Positions 15,497 to 24,180 of a stretch of DNA of 64,000 nucleotides are shown here, piece after piece (within the stretch, counting starts at the first letter, position 1; each line of letters opens with the position of its first letter). The position numbers and the translations under genes were made by a program. The stretch is from JALCOL01 sp022649665 (GTDB lineage Bacteria > Bacillota > Bacilli > Lactobacillales > Enterococcaceae). The stretch lies in the NCBI GenBank assembly GCA_030372335.1, contig JAUDCW010000004.1; one strand, given 5' to 3'. Below the pieces are notes generated by a model. That model was not told the DNA's origin and made no database searches. It worked only from the letters and a program-made list of their open reading frames with translations.

Positions 15497-16918
15497 ATGA
15501 GTACAATTATTGACTTAGCGAATAAGTTCTTCACCCCGATCATCGACATGGGCGCCGCTACCGTTATGACGATCGTGTTGACAGTTATCGCTCTTATTTT
15601 TAAAGTAAAATTTTCCAAAGCGCTTGAAGGCGGGCTGAAACTCGGGATCGCCTTGACCGGGATCGGCGCGGTCATCAACATTTTAACTACTTCATTCTCC
15701 TCTGCACTGCAATCATTCGTCAAATCGACGGGGATCGACCTTTCGATCACCGACGTCGGCTGGGCACCGCTGGCAACGATCACGTGGGGATCGCCATATA
15801 CCCTCTATTTCTTGCTCATTATGGTTATCGTTAACATTATTATGCTCGTTCTGAACAAAACCAATACGCTCGACGTCGATATCTTTGATATCTGGCATTT
15901 GTCTTTTGTCGGCTTGATGTGTATCTTCTGCGGTGCGAACCTATTCATCGCCACGATCCTCGTCATCTTCATCGGGATCTTGAAGATTATCAACTCTGAT
16001 TTGATGAAGCCGACCTTCAACGATCTATTGAGTGTCCCCGATTCCAACCCGATGACTACGACACACATGAACTACATGATGAATCCGATCATCATGGTCT
16101 TCGATAAGATCTTTGATCTCTTGTTCCCATGGCTCGACCGCTTCGACTTCGATGCGGCAAAATTGAACAGCAAGATCGGCTTCTGGGGATCCAAGTTCGC
16201 GATCGGGATCTATCTTGGGATCTTCGTTGGGCTTCTCGCACGGCAAACTCCTGAACAAATCGCAGCACTGGCCTTTACCGCCGCTGTCTGTTTGGAATTG
16301 TTCTCTCTTATCGGCGCATGGTTTATCGCCGCTGTTGAACCGCTCTCTCAAGGGATCACCAACTTTGCTAATGAAAAATTACATGGACGCAAACTCAATA
16401 TCGGGCTTGACTGGCCATTTATCGCCGGCCGCGCTGAAATGTGGGCTGCTGCCAACATCTTAGCACCGATCATGCTGTTTGAAGCGCTTGTTCTTCCAGG
16501 AAACAAACTCTTGCCGCTCGGCGGGATCATCGCCATGGGTGTTACTCCGGCCCTTTTAGTTGTCACTCGCGGGAAAGTTTTGCGGATGATCATCATTGGA
16601 GCGCTTGAGCTGCCGATCTTCCTTTGGGCAGGCACGTTGATGGCTCCATTCGTTACAGAAACCGCTAAAAAAGTCGGCGCCTTTCCAAAAGGAATTTCTC
16701 AAGATACTTTGATCTCCCATAGTACGATGGAAGGTCCAATCGAAAAATTCTTGGCTTACCTCGTTGGCCATGCTTCTCAAGGCGAAATCAAATTTATCAT
16801 CTGGGCTGCGCTTGCATTAGCTGCTTACCTCTTGATCTTCATCTGGTACGCATTCCAAATGAAAAAACGCAATGCCGCCTACAAAGCTGCTGAAAAAGCT
16901 GAACAAACTGCAAACTAA
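15497..16918 (+). CDS. PTS EIIC permease, galactitol family
   Basis: The 473-residue membrane channel of the system, with about ten to twelve hydrophobic segments and the EIIC-Gat family opening (MGAATVMTIVLTVIALIFKV, then FSKALEGGLKLGIALTGIGA). GRKLNIGLDWPFIAGRAEMW is typical of the family. It moves and phosphorylates the sugar with EIIA and EIIB. AAAGGAG is 11 bases upstream. No galactitol-1-phosphate dehydrogenase gene lies near, while galactose-6-phosphate isomerase genes do. I therefore read it as a galactose transporter of galactitol-family ancestry. Confidence 0.9.
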   Translation: MSTIIDLANKFFTPIIDMGAATVMTIVLTVIALIFKVKFSKALEGGLKLGIALTGIGAVINILTTSFSSALQSFVKSTGIDLSITDVGWAPLATITWGSPYTLYFLLIMVIVNIIMLVLNKTNTLDVDIFDIWHLSFVGLMCIFCGANLFIATILVIFIGILKIINSDLMKPTFNDLLSVPDSNPMTTTHMNYMMNPIIMVFDKIFDLLFPWLDRFDFDAAKLNSKIGFWGSKFAIGIYLGIFVGLLARQTPEQIAALAFTAAVCLELFSLIGAWFIAAVEPLSQGITNFANEKLHGRKLNIGLDWPFIAGRAEMWAAANILAPIMLFEALVLPGNKLLPLGGIIAMGVTPALLVVTRGKVLRMIIIGALELPIFLWAGTLMAPFVTETAKKVGAFPKGISQDTLISHSTMEGPIEKFLAYLVGHASQGEIKFIIWAALALAAYLLIFIWYAFQMKKRNAAYKAAEKAEQTAN

Positions 16919-16930
16919 TCTTAAAATAAA

Positions 16931-16973
16931 AAACAAGCTTCCCGCAAAATTTTGCGGGAAGCTTGTTTTTTTT
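16931..16973. terminator. Bidirectional terminator, PTS operon / VIT1 gene
   Basis: AAACAAGCTTCCCGCAAAA is followed by its full reverse complement with no true spacer, giving a 19-bp palindrome that ends in T8. It overlaps the stop codon of the convergent VIT1-like gene. Confidence 0.92.
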
Positions 16974-17847
16974 AGAGTTGGACACCCAGCAATTGTTTCG
17001 CCAAAATCCCAATCAAATAAGAAATGATCATCACGCTGAAGCTGATTGCCGCCATCTGACCGAATTGTTTTGCAAACGGCTGATCTTTGGCGATCGCGAT
17101 ATAAAAATTGAAGAACGCAATCAAGACAACAACGACAGCGAGCATCGTGACAAATGCCACGAAATACATATGGACCGGAAACAAAAGATACGGCAGAACC
17201 AGGACAACGACGGCCAAAAGGTAAGTCCCGCCAGTATAAAGACTTGACTTCAGCGGGTCTTCGCTGCCGTCTGCTTTTTCTGCCAAATAGTTCGACGCCC
17301 CCATTGAAAGCGTCGCGGCGATCCCGGTAATGATCGCCGAAAGTGCGACCAGCCGATTATCCTTCATCGCGAATGTCAGCCCGGCGATCGTTCCGGTCAG
17401 CTCGACCAAGGCATCATTCAAGCCGAGGATCATCGCACCGACATACTTCAAACGTTCTTCATCAAGCATGCCTAATAGTTCATCTTCGTGCCGCTCTTCA
17501 TCATCTAAAACATCTTGGATCTCAGGATAAGTGCCTAATAATTCCTCATAATCTTTGATACCGATCGCTTCTGAGTTTTCCATCAATTTGATCGTGAATG
17601 TATATCCCAGCACGACCGCAATAATTTTAAAAACAAATCGCATTAACTGATTAGGTTTGACATCTTGTTTCGTATAGCCTTTCCACACATTATAATGTTT
17701 CAACTCATCCTTTGAAATTTGCGAAACGGTTGCACTGTCTTTTGGATCTTTGATCCGTTTTGCCAGATCTTGATAAACAAGGTGGCCATTCAGCTCATCT
17801 TTTTGAAAACTAAGCAGTTTGCTCATGGGGATTTTTTCTTCTGCCAT
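16972..17847 (-). CDS. Ferritin-like domain / VIT1-CCC1 family metal transporter
   Basis: A 291-residue protein joining an N-terminal ferritin-like domain to a C-terminal VIT1/CCC1 membrane domain with five helices, as in MbfA-type iron exporters. The ferritin-like part has FQKDELNGHLVYQDLA, ISKDELKHYNVW and DEERHEDELLGML, supplying Glu/His metal ligands near residues 15, 48 and 118. The membrane part has GLNDALVELTGTIAGLTFAM and GAASLSMG-like GIAATLSMGASNYLAEKADG. It probably exports iron or manganese to limit metal stress. An inverted repeat lies in its promoter region. Confidence 0.88.
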   Translation of the reverse strand: MAEEKIPMSKLLSFQKDELNGHLVYQDLAKRIKDPKDSATVSQISKDELKHYNVWKGYTKQDVKPNQLMRFVFKIIAVVLGYTFTIKLMENSEAIGIKDYEELLGTYPEIQDVLDDEERHEDELLGMLDEERLKYVGAMILGLNDALVELTGTIAGLTFAMKDNRLVALSAIITGIAATLSMGASNYLAEKADGSEDPLKSSLYTGGTYLLAVVVLVLPYLLFPVHMYFVAFVTMLAVVVVLIAFFNFYIAIAKDQPFAKQFGQMAAISFSVMIISYLIGILAKQLLGVQL

Positions 17848-17908
17848 TTTTCAACCTCCGCGAAAAGAGGCATTCACATCCTTTCGATTGTCTTTACTGT
17901 CATTTTCC

Positions 17909-17935
17909 AACATAATCTATTATTATTGTTATGTT
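17909..17935. promoter_or_regulatory. Inverted repeat upstream of the VIT1-like gene
   Basis: AACATAA and TTATGTT arms flank a 13-base AT-rich centre about 60 bases upstream of the metal transporter start, in the 160-base divergent gap. A metal- or peroxide-responsive operator is possible, but no exact match to a known Fur, PerR or MntR box was seen. Confidence 0.35.
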
Positions 17936-18009
17936 AAAGAGTATATGACAAGGTGCCTGATTAAACAAATGATAAGAATCAGGTGATTTTTGCATAAGGA
18001 GGAATTTTT

Positions 18010-18432
18010 ATGAAGATAGCTGTTCGTTTTTATTCCCGCAGCGGAAATACCCAAAAGGTCGCTGAAGCAATCGCAAAAGCAGTCGGAACTGAAGCCAAAA
18101 AGACTGATGTTTCGGTAAACGAACCGGTCGATCTTTTATTTCTAGGCGGTTCGGTCTACTGGGGCGGCATCGATAAAAACCTGCGCGCTTTCATTGAGAG
18201 CCTCGACCCCGCCAAAGTCAAATGTGTCGCGACGTTTGGGACTTCCGCGCTAAAAAAAGAGCCGGACCGCGAAGCCGCAAAGCTCCTGAGCACAAAAGGG
18301 ATCAAAGTCGCAAGCAGCGCTTTCCGCTGCGACGGTGCTTTTGCCGCCTTCCACAAAGGGCACCCTGATGAAGCTGATCTGAAAGCGGCCGCAGCGTTTG
18401 CGAAAAAAATCGTTGCCGAGCAGAAAGAGTGA
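18010..18432 (+). CDS. Flavodoxin family protein
   Basis: A 140-residue single-domain flavodoxin-like protein with the FMN phosphate-binding loop SRSGNTQKVAEAIA at residues 9-22. FLGGSVYWGGIDKNLRAFI and TFGTSALKKEPDREAAKLL correspond to the flavin-side loops. It may act as an electron carrier or quinone/disulfide-reducing flavoprotein. AAGGAGG lies seven bases upstream. It stands alone with its own terminator and is distinct from the acidic flavodoxin of the PFOR operon near 41 kb. Confidence 0.85.
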   Translation: MKIAVRFYSRSGNTQKVAEAIAKAVGTEAKKTDVSVNEPVDLLFLGGSVYWGGIDKNLRAFIESLDPAKVKCVATFGTSALKKEPDREAAKLLSTKGIKVASSAFRCDGAFAAFHKGHPDEADLKAAAAFAKKIVAEQKE

Positions 18433-18470
18433 GCAATCGCAGCTGCTTTTGAAACACCGTTGATGCGAAA

Positions 18471-18512
18471 GGGTCCGTGACTAGTTTTATGTCACGGACC
18501 CTTCTTCTGTTT
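18471..18512 (+). terminator. Intrinsic terminator after the flavodoxin-like gene
   Basis: A perfect 11-bp stem (GGGTCCGTGAC / GTCACGGACCC) with a nine-base loop is followed by a T-rich tract. It also lies just past the stop of the convergent ABC permease gene. Confidence 0.85.
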
Positions 18513-18515
18513 TCC

Positions 18516-21500
18516 CTATTCATTTCCTTTCAATGCTTCGATCATATCGACCTTTTTCAATTTCAAATGCATGAAGAGCATGACAATGAGACTGAAGAAC
18601 AGTGTCAAAAGACCGGCATAAATGAAGCTCGGCCAGTGGATATTCGGCCCGAACATGATCTTATCGACTTCAGCGGTCTGCAGGACAAAGTGATGCAAAA
18701 AGATTCCGAGCACCGAACCGGCTAAGATCCCGAGAATCGTCAAGACGACGTTTTCCCGCAAGATATAAGCAGAAACTTCGATATCGTGGAAGCCGAGCAC
18801 TTTGATCGTCGAAAGCTCGCGGATCCGCTCAGAAATATTGATATTCGTCAAATTATACAGCACGATAAAGGACAAAAGCGCGGCGGAAATGATCAAGACC
18901 CAGACAATGATATTCAAACTGTTCATCGTATCATCCATCGCTTTTGAAAGATCTGTCAGGAAGGTGACGTTGATCACCCCAGCCTTTTTCATCAATTCGC
19001 TGCTCAATTTGTCGCGTTCCGAAGCATTTGGGGTTTTCGTGAAGCGCAGCAGTTCCGTATTATATGTTTGCGCCGTGCCAAACGCTTTCTTCGCATAATC
19101 CGGCGACATCATCAGATAATGCCCGGCATAGTTTTCGATCACTCCATTGATCTTCACCGTAACAGACTTCCCGTCAGAGTCCTTGAATTTCATCGTATCG
19201 CCGCGCTCGACATTGAAAAGCCGCGCGAGTTTTTCCGTCACCAGCGCCCCTGAATCGTTCAAAGTGAATTTTTCACCAGTTTTGCGGTTTTCCAAATTTA
19301 TGAATTTTTCGATCTGATCCGGCTCTTCCGGCACATAAGCCGTGACGTCTTGCTGATTGACACCCTTGCCGCTGATCTCAAGCGCTTTGGTCGTGACCGG
19401 CAGTGCCTCTTTAAATGCTTTGTGGTTCTCCAGATCTTTCATTACGGCTTCTTTGTCGGCGGCCGACGCCTTATCGTTAAAAGTCACGGTAGCCTGATAG
19501 TGGTCGATTTTATTAAACTGCAAATTCACGATGTCGCCGATCGAGTCGCGGATCCCAAAACCCGCAAGCATCAAGGCGGTACCGCCCGCGACGCCGAAGA
19601 TCGTCATCAGCATCCGCGCTTTATAGCGGAACAGATTGCGGGCGGTGACTTTTTGCGTAAAGCTCATCCGTTTCCAAAGCGGCGTGATGCGCTCTAAGAA
19701 AATCCGCTTGCCGGCTTTCGGCGCTTTCGGCCGCATCAAGATCGCCGGTGTTTGGTGGACTTCGCGATATAAGAAGACGCTGGAGCTGCCGACGGTGCAT
19801 AGCAGCGCGATCCCGGTTGAAAGCAAAATGTAGCTTGGATAAATGCCCAGTGCGGCTTTCCCCAAATTGTAAAGCGAGCCGTATGCGCCGAAGATGATCG
19901 ATGGAAACAGCCATAAGCCGAGTGCTGTCCCGAAAAGCGAGCCGATCAGCGCGGCACTTCCGGCATAGATCAAGTATTTCTCGGCGATTTCCTGCGGCAG
20001 ATATCCCAGTGCCATAAACGTCCCGATCTCGCCGCGCCGTTCTTCAACGAGACGCGTCATCGTCGTCAAACTGACGAGTGCAGCGATCAAGAAGAAAAAT
20101 ACTGGAAAAACAGTCGCGATGCTGCTGATGCGGTTTGCATTGTCTTTATATTCAGAGTATCCTGGCAAGTCTTCCCGCGTCGAATAGAGATACTCAGGGA
20201 CCGGCATTGCAGAAACTTGCGCTTGTTTTTCTTTCAAGGCCGCTGCCGCTTGCGTCAGCTGCGGCATTTTTTCATTTTTTTGCTGATCAAAAGCAGTTTG
20301 CTGTTTCGCAAATTCCACCTTTTTTTGATCAAGAGTGCTTTGTGCGCTGTCAAGTGCGGCTTTCCCATCCTTTTCTTGTTTTTCAAAGTTGGTTTGGCTG
20401 GACTCAAGCTGGCCTTTCGCCGATTCGATCTCTTGATTTTTTTTGGCTAATTCGCTCTCCGTCTGTGCCGCTTGCGCCGCGGTTTGCGCGGCTTGCGTTT
20501 GTGCAGCAGCCGCTTCCTGCTGTGCAGCTTCGAGTTTTTTCTGATTGCTGGCGATTTGCGCTTGTTTTTGCGAGACGGCACCGGCTGCACTTTGCGAAAG
20601 TGTTTGGACGCTTCCTTTGACTTGTGCAAGTGTCGAAGCGGCAGTCGCCGCATTTTTTAAAAGCTCTTGACTCTTTGCCAGCTCGCTTTTTAAACTGCTG
20701 TTTCCTACGAGATCTGCGAGCCCGCCGAGCTGTGTCAAAAGAGCAGACATTTGTGCCGCTTGACCAGTATCGAAAGTCGCGTGATTCGTCAGCTCCGCAG
20801 CGCTTTTGATTTGGCCGTCAAAAGCTTGGATCGCTTGGATTTGGCTCGTCAGTTGACTATTCTCTGTATCAGTCTGCGATTTTACGGTGTTTGAAGTTTG
20901 GGCCTTTGCCTCGGACTGAGTCTTTTGTGCGGCTGCGGCATCCTTTTGTTCAGCAAGCGACTTTTGACCGGTCGTTACAGCATCTTGCGCTGCGGTGATC
21001 TGACTTTGCAGCTCGTTCAGCTGATTTTGGCCGCTAGCGATCCCGTCATAATAATTTTTCTTTTGTTCATCAAGGGCGACACTCCCGTCAGTGAGCGCTT
21101 TTTGCGCGGTTTCCAGCTGCGCCTCGCCGTCGCTCAGTGTTTTCTCGCCCGCGGCGATCTCGGCAGAAAGGGCGGCGAGCTGCGTTTTCGCCTCATCCAA
21201 AAGTTCTTTTTGGCGGACTTTCGGCCGGTTGCGCAGCACGGTTTTTTTCAGCCGTTTTAATTTGGCATCGACTTGCGTGCGGTATTCTTTTGAAAACGGA
21301 TCGCGCGGCAGATTTTTGAAAGTGACCGCGATCTCGCCGTAGACCGGCGAAACGAAGTCGCTAACAGGAACGACGCCGAAATAATCGATCGCGCCTTTGC
21401 CGACCGTCGTATTGCCGCGCCCAAATTTTTCAAAATAGCGCGGACTGTTGACTTTGCCGACGATTTTATAGCTCGTGTGCTTCAGCTCGCCGGCATTTGC

Positions 21501-21971
21501 CGTCGGGATCTTCAAAGTATCGCCGATTTTCAGCTTCTTTTTCCCCAAAGTAAAAGCGCGGGAATCCAGTGCGATCTCCCCCGCTTTTTTCGGCAGGCGT
21601 CCTTTGACAACTTTGAACTGATCCAGCTTTTGCTCTTTATCATAACTCAAAAGACGCATCACTTGGTTGCGCTCGGGCAGATCGACATCCTTCAGGTGCT
21701 TTCCTTCAGCACCCTTCACATTCGCATCGGAGCGGGCTTGTTTGACATCGGTCTCAGTGAGCCCCATCGTCGATTGGACGTAGCCATCGGCAAGCTGATA
21801 GCGCGCGACATACTCATCAGCTGTCTTCAGCATATCTGGTCCAGTCGCCTTTAAGCCGACGAAAAATGCGACGCCGAGGAAAATGATCCCCATGATCGAT
21901 AAATAGCGGGCCTTTGAACCGGTGATCTCCCGCCAGATATTTTTATGAAATGCGGTTTTTCTCTCCCCCAT
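18516..21971 (-). CDS. FtsX-type ABC transporter permease with very long coiled-coil insert
   Basis: An 1151-residue MacB/FtsX-like permease. A first helix lies at residues 22-42 (YLSIMGIIFLGVAFFVGL), followed by an extracytoplasmic domain. An Ala/Gln/Lys/Ser-rich coiled coil occupies about residues 260-610. Three helices and the first FtsX core follow (VSLTTMTRLVEERRGEIGTF, residue ~650), then a second extracytoplasmic domain, and the second core with RELSTIKVLGFHDIEVSAYI near residue 1070. AGGAGG precedes the ATG. The ATPase gene is nine bases upstream, so the pair forms one transporter. Relatives export or sense antimicrobial peptides, or release lipids and proteins from the membrane. Confidence 0.9.
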   Translation of the reverse strand: MGERKTAFHKNIWREITGSKARYLSIMGIIFLGVAFFVGLKATGPDMLKTADEYVARYQLADGYVQSTMGLTETDVKQARSDANVKGAEGKHLKDVDLPERNQVMRLLSYDKEQKLDQFKVVKGRLPKKAGEIALDSRAFTLGKKKLKIGDTLKIPTANAGELKHTSYKIVGKVNSPRYFEKFGRGNTTVGKGAIDYFGVVPVSDFVSPVYGEIAVTFKNLPRDPFSKEYRTQVDAKLKRLKKTVLRNRPKVRQKELLDEAKTQLAALSAEIAAGEKTLSDGEAQLETAQKALTDGSVALDEQKKNYYDGIASGQNQLNELQSQITAAQDAVTTGQKSLAEQKDAAAAQKTQSEAKAQTSNTVKSQTDTENSQLTSQIQAIQAFDGQIKSAAELTNHATFDTGQAAQMSALLTQLGGLADLVGNSSLKSELAKSQELLKNAATAASTLAQVKGSVQTLSQSAAGAVSQKQAQIASNQKKLEAAQQEAAAAQTQAAQTAAQAAQTESELAKKNQEIESAKGQLESSQTNFEKQEKDGKAALDSAQSTLDQKKVEFAKQQTAFDQQKNEKMPQLTQAAAALKEKQAQVSAMPVPEYLYSTREDLPGYSEYKDNANRISSIATVFPVFFFLIAALVSLTTMTRLVEERRGEIGTFMALGYLPQEIAEKYLIYAGSAALIGSLFGTALGLWLFPSIIFGAYGSLYNLGKAALGIYPSYILLSTGIALLCTVGSSSVFLYREVHQTPAILMRPKAPKAGKRIFLERITPLWKRMSFTQKVTARNLFRYKARMLMTIFGVAGGTALMLAGFGIRDSIGDIVNLQFNKIDHYQATVTFNDKASAADKEAVMKDLENHKAFKEALPVTTKALEISGKGVNQQDVTAYVPEEPDQIEKFINLENRKTGEKFTLNDSGALVTEKLARLFNVERGDTMKFKDSDGKSVTVKINGVIENYAGHYLMMSPDYAKKAFGTAQTYNTELLRFTKTPNASERDKLSSELMKKAGVINVTFLTDLSKAMDDTMNSLNIIVWVLIISAALLSFIVLYNLTNINISERIRELSTIKVLGFHDIEVSAYILRENVVLTILGILAGSVLGIFLHHFVLQTAEVDKIMFGPNIHWPSFIYAGLLTLFFSLIVMLFMHLKLKKVDMIEALKGNE

Positions 21972-21980
21972 ACTTCCTCC

Positions 21981-22682
21981 TCACCACTCGATTTCCTGAA
22001 CAGTTTTCGGATCCGGGTTCAGCGTTTCTTCACGGACTTTCGCATCATTGATCCGGATCACGCGATCGGCCATCAGTGAGATGCTGGAGTTATGCGTGAT
22101 CACCACGACTGTCGCCCCGTACTGGCGGACTGCATCTTGCAAAAGGGCCAAAACTTGTTTGCCGGTCTCCGCATCGAGGGCCCCGGTCGGCTCATCGCAC
22201 AAGAGAAGCTTCGGTTTTTTCGCCAATGCACGAGCGATCGCGACGCGCTGCTGTTCGCCGCCTGAAAGCTGGGCAGGAAAATTATCCATCCGTTTCGCTA
22301 GTCCGACTTCTTCAAGGACCATTTTCGGATCGAGTGCATCTTTTACGATCTGACTGGCTAATTCCACATTTTCAAGTGCCGTAAGGTTCGGCACCAGATT
22401 GTAAAATTGAAACACAAAGCCAACGTCATTGCGGCGATAAGTCGTCAGCTGACGGTCATCAAGCTTCGTAATGTCAGTGCCGTCCACGATGATCTGTCCG
22501 GAATCGCAGCGGTCCATCCCGCCTAAAATATTCAGCACCGTCGACTTCCCGGCACCGCTCGGCCCTAAAATCACTGCGAACTCGCCTTTTTCGATCGAAA
22601 AATTGATCTCGTTATTGGCAAAGATCGTTGTGTCGCCTTGTCCGTATTTTTTGACTTCATCGATTACTTCGATATAACTCAT
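21981..22682 (-). CDS. ABC transporter ATP-binding protein, MacB/LolD type
   Basis: A 233-residue ATPase with Walker A GPSGAGKST near residue 40, the Q-loop in RRNDVGFVFQFYNLVP, the signature LSGGEQQRVAIARALA, Walker B LLLCDEPTGALD and the switch histidine in VVVITHN. These are the hallmarks of the LolD/MacB/FtsE subfamily that powers FtsX-type permeases by mechanotransmission. It precedes the giant permease with which it must pair, and follows coaE by eight bases. Confidence 0.95.
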   Translation of the reverse strand: MSYIEVIDEVKKYGQGDTTIFANNEINFSIEKGEFAVILGPSGAGKSTVLNILGGMDRCDSGQIIVDGTDITKLDDRQLTTYRRNDVGFVFQFYNLVPNLTALENVELASQIVKDALDPKMVLEEVGLAKRMDNFPAQLSGGEQQRVAIARALAKKPKLLLCDEPTGALDAETGKQVLALLQDAVRQYGATVVVITHNSSISLMADRVIRINDAKVREETLNPDPKTVQEIEW

Positions 22683-22690
22683 CTGCTCAC

Positions 22691-23311
22691 CTATTCTTTA
22701 TTCGGCTGCTGCCTTTTTTTATCTAAATATCTCTTCACCCAGCGGTCGATCTGGCGCTCAGTCGTCTCCGGCCGGCCTGAATTGTCGATCACGACATCGG
22801 CCAGCTGCGCTTTGCGGCTGACCGGCATCTGCGCGCGGATCCGCCGATCAGCTTCTGCTTTGTCCAGATGATCGCGGTTCATCAAGCGCGCCCGCTGAAC
22901 TTCGACCGGTGCATATACGACCATGATCACATCGACCCATTGATGATAGCCTTCTTCAAAAAGCAGCGGAATATCGAGCACCGCCGCAAATGTGCCGGTC
23001 TTTTCGACTTCGGCGATTTTTTTTCTAAAAGTATCTTGCAAATAAGGGCGCATGATCCCGTTCAGTACATAGCGCTGGTGCGGCTCTTGAAAAATGATTT
23101 TCCCGAGCTTTTGCCGGTCAAGTGTTCCGTCTGCGCGGAGGATCGCCGGGCCGAACGCTTCTTTGATCTTTTCAAGTGCCGGCTGGCCTTTTTCGACGAT
23201 CTCGCGCGCCACGATGTCGCCGTCGATCACGGGGATCCCGCGCACCCGCAGTGCTTTGGAAACGGCTGATTTGCCGGTCGCGATCCCGCCAGTAAGTCCG
23301 ATCAAGATCAT
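22691..23311 (-). CDS. coaE: Dephospho-CoA kinase
   Basis: Catalyses the last step of coenzyme A synthesis, ATP-dependent 3'-phosphorylation of dephospho-CoA. The 206-residue protein begins MILIGLTGGIATGKSAVSKA, with the P-loop GGIATGKS, and has IPVIDGDIVAREIV and AVLDIPLLFEEG, all conserved in CoaE. The ATG at 23311 was chosen on AGGGG spacing; the upstream extension is only mutM sequence in another frame. Its start overlaps the mutM stop by four bases, indicating coupling. Confidence 0.97.
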   Translation of the reverse strand: MILIGLTGGIATGKSAVSKALRVRGIPVIDGDIVAREIVEKGQPALEKIKEAFGPAILRADGTLDRQKLGKIIFQEPHQRYVLNGIMRPYLQDTFRKKIAEVEKTGTFAAVLDIPLLFEEGYHQWVDVIMVVYAPVEVQRARLMNRDHLDKAEADRRIRAQMPVSRKAQLADVVIDNSGRPETTERQIDRWVKRYLDKKRQQPNKE

Positions 23312-24165
23312 CTTCCACGCCCCTTTCGCTGCAAAGGACGCGGCAATTTCTGGCAGTGCGGGCAAAGGTGAGTTCCCCGCTGGGCGACGATGATCTTTTC
23401 GATCGGTGTCCCGCAGCGCAGACACGGTTTGCCGGTTTGTCCATAAGCGCGCAGCTCCAGCTGAAATTTTCCGGCTTCGCCAAGTGCATTTTGATAACTT
23501 CTGATCGTTGTTCCACCCGCTTCGACCGCGTCGTGGATCACTTCAAGGATCGCCGCATGAAGTGCTTCCGCTTCAGCCTTCGTCAAGCGCTCAGCGGGAA
23601 ACATCGGATGGATCTTTGCCAGCCAAAGTACTTCATCGGCATAAATATTGCCGATCCCGGCAACGATCCTTTGCCCCAAAAGAAGCGGTTTGATCATTTG
23701 ATGATGATGGGCAAGTGCGTGATAAAATACATCAAAATCAAAAGTCTCCGGCGTCGGTTCCGGGCCTAATTTTTCCAGTTCCGGCAGATGCAGCGCTTCG
23801 CCTTTTTTGACGAGCGACATCCGCCCGAATTTGCGCAGATCTTGATATCGCAAATCGTTGCCGCTGTCGAGTGCAAACGTCACGTGGACATATTTATTTT
23901 TTGGCGTATCATGCGCTTCATAAAGATATTTGCCTTCCATCCGCAAGTGCGAGACCAATTCATAATGATCGAGTTCAAAGATCAAGTATTTTCCGCGGCG
24001 GCGGACTTCACGAAAATGCTCGCCGATCAGTTCATGAATAAATTCATCGACGGAGGGGCGTTGGATGATCTTGGGCCAGCCGACTGCGACCGCTTGGATC
24101 TTTTGATCCAAGATCAAACGGCGCAGTCCTTGACGGATCGTTTCAACTTCCGGCAGTTCCGGCAT
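23308..24165 (-). CDS. mutM: Formamidopyrimidine-DNA glycosylase
   Basis: Removes 8-oxoguanine and ring-opened purines from DNA and nicks the abasic site. The 285-residue protein has the catalytic N-terminal PELPEVETIRQGL with Pro as nucleophile and Glu3. Lys is in HLRMEGKYLYE, AGIGNIYADEVLW is the helix-two-turn-helix region, and the C-terminal zinc finger is CLRCGTPIEKI...HLCPHC. Order polA-mutM-coaE is typical of Firmicutes. It is 15 bases downstream of polA. Confidence 0.97.
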   Translation of the reverse strand: MPELPEVETIRQGLRRLILDQKIQAVAVGWPKIIQRPSVDEFIHELIGEHFREVRRRGKYLIFELDHYELVSHLRMEGKYLYEAHDTPKNKYVHVTFALDSGNDLRYQDLRKFGRMSLVKKGEALHLPELEKLGPEPTPETFDFDVFYHALAHHHQMIKPLLLGQRIVAGIGNIYADEVLWLAKIHPMFPAERLTKAEAEALHAAILEVIHDAVEAGGTTIRSYQNALGEAGKFQLELRAYGQTGKPCLRCGTPIEKIIVAQRGTHLCPHCQKLPRPLQRKGRGR

Positions 24166-24180
24166 CAGCTATTCCCCCTC

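Noticed and set aside
14566..16918. A true galactitol utilisation operon
   Set aside because: No galactitol-1-phosphate dehydrogenase is encoded; the linked pathway starts with galactose-6-phosphate. Kept as galactitol-family only.
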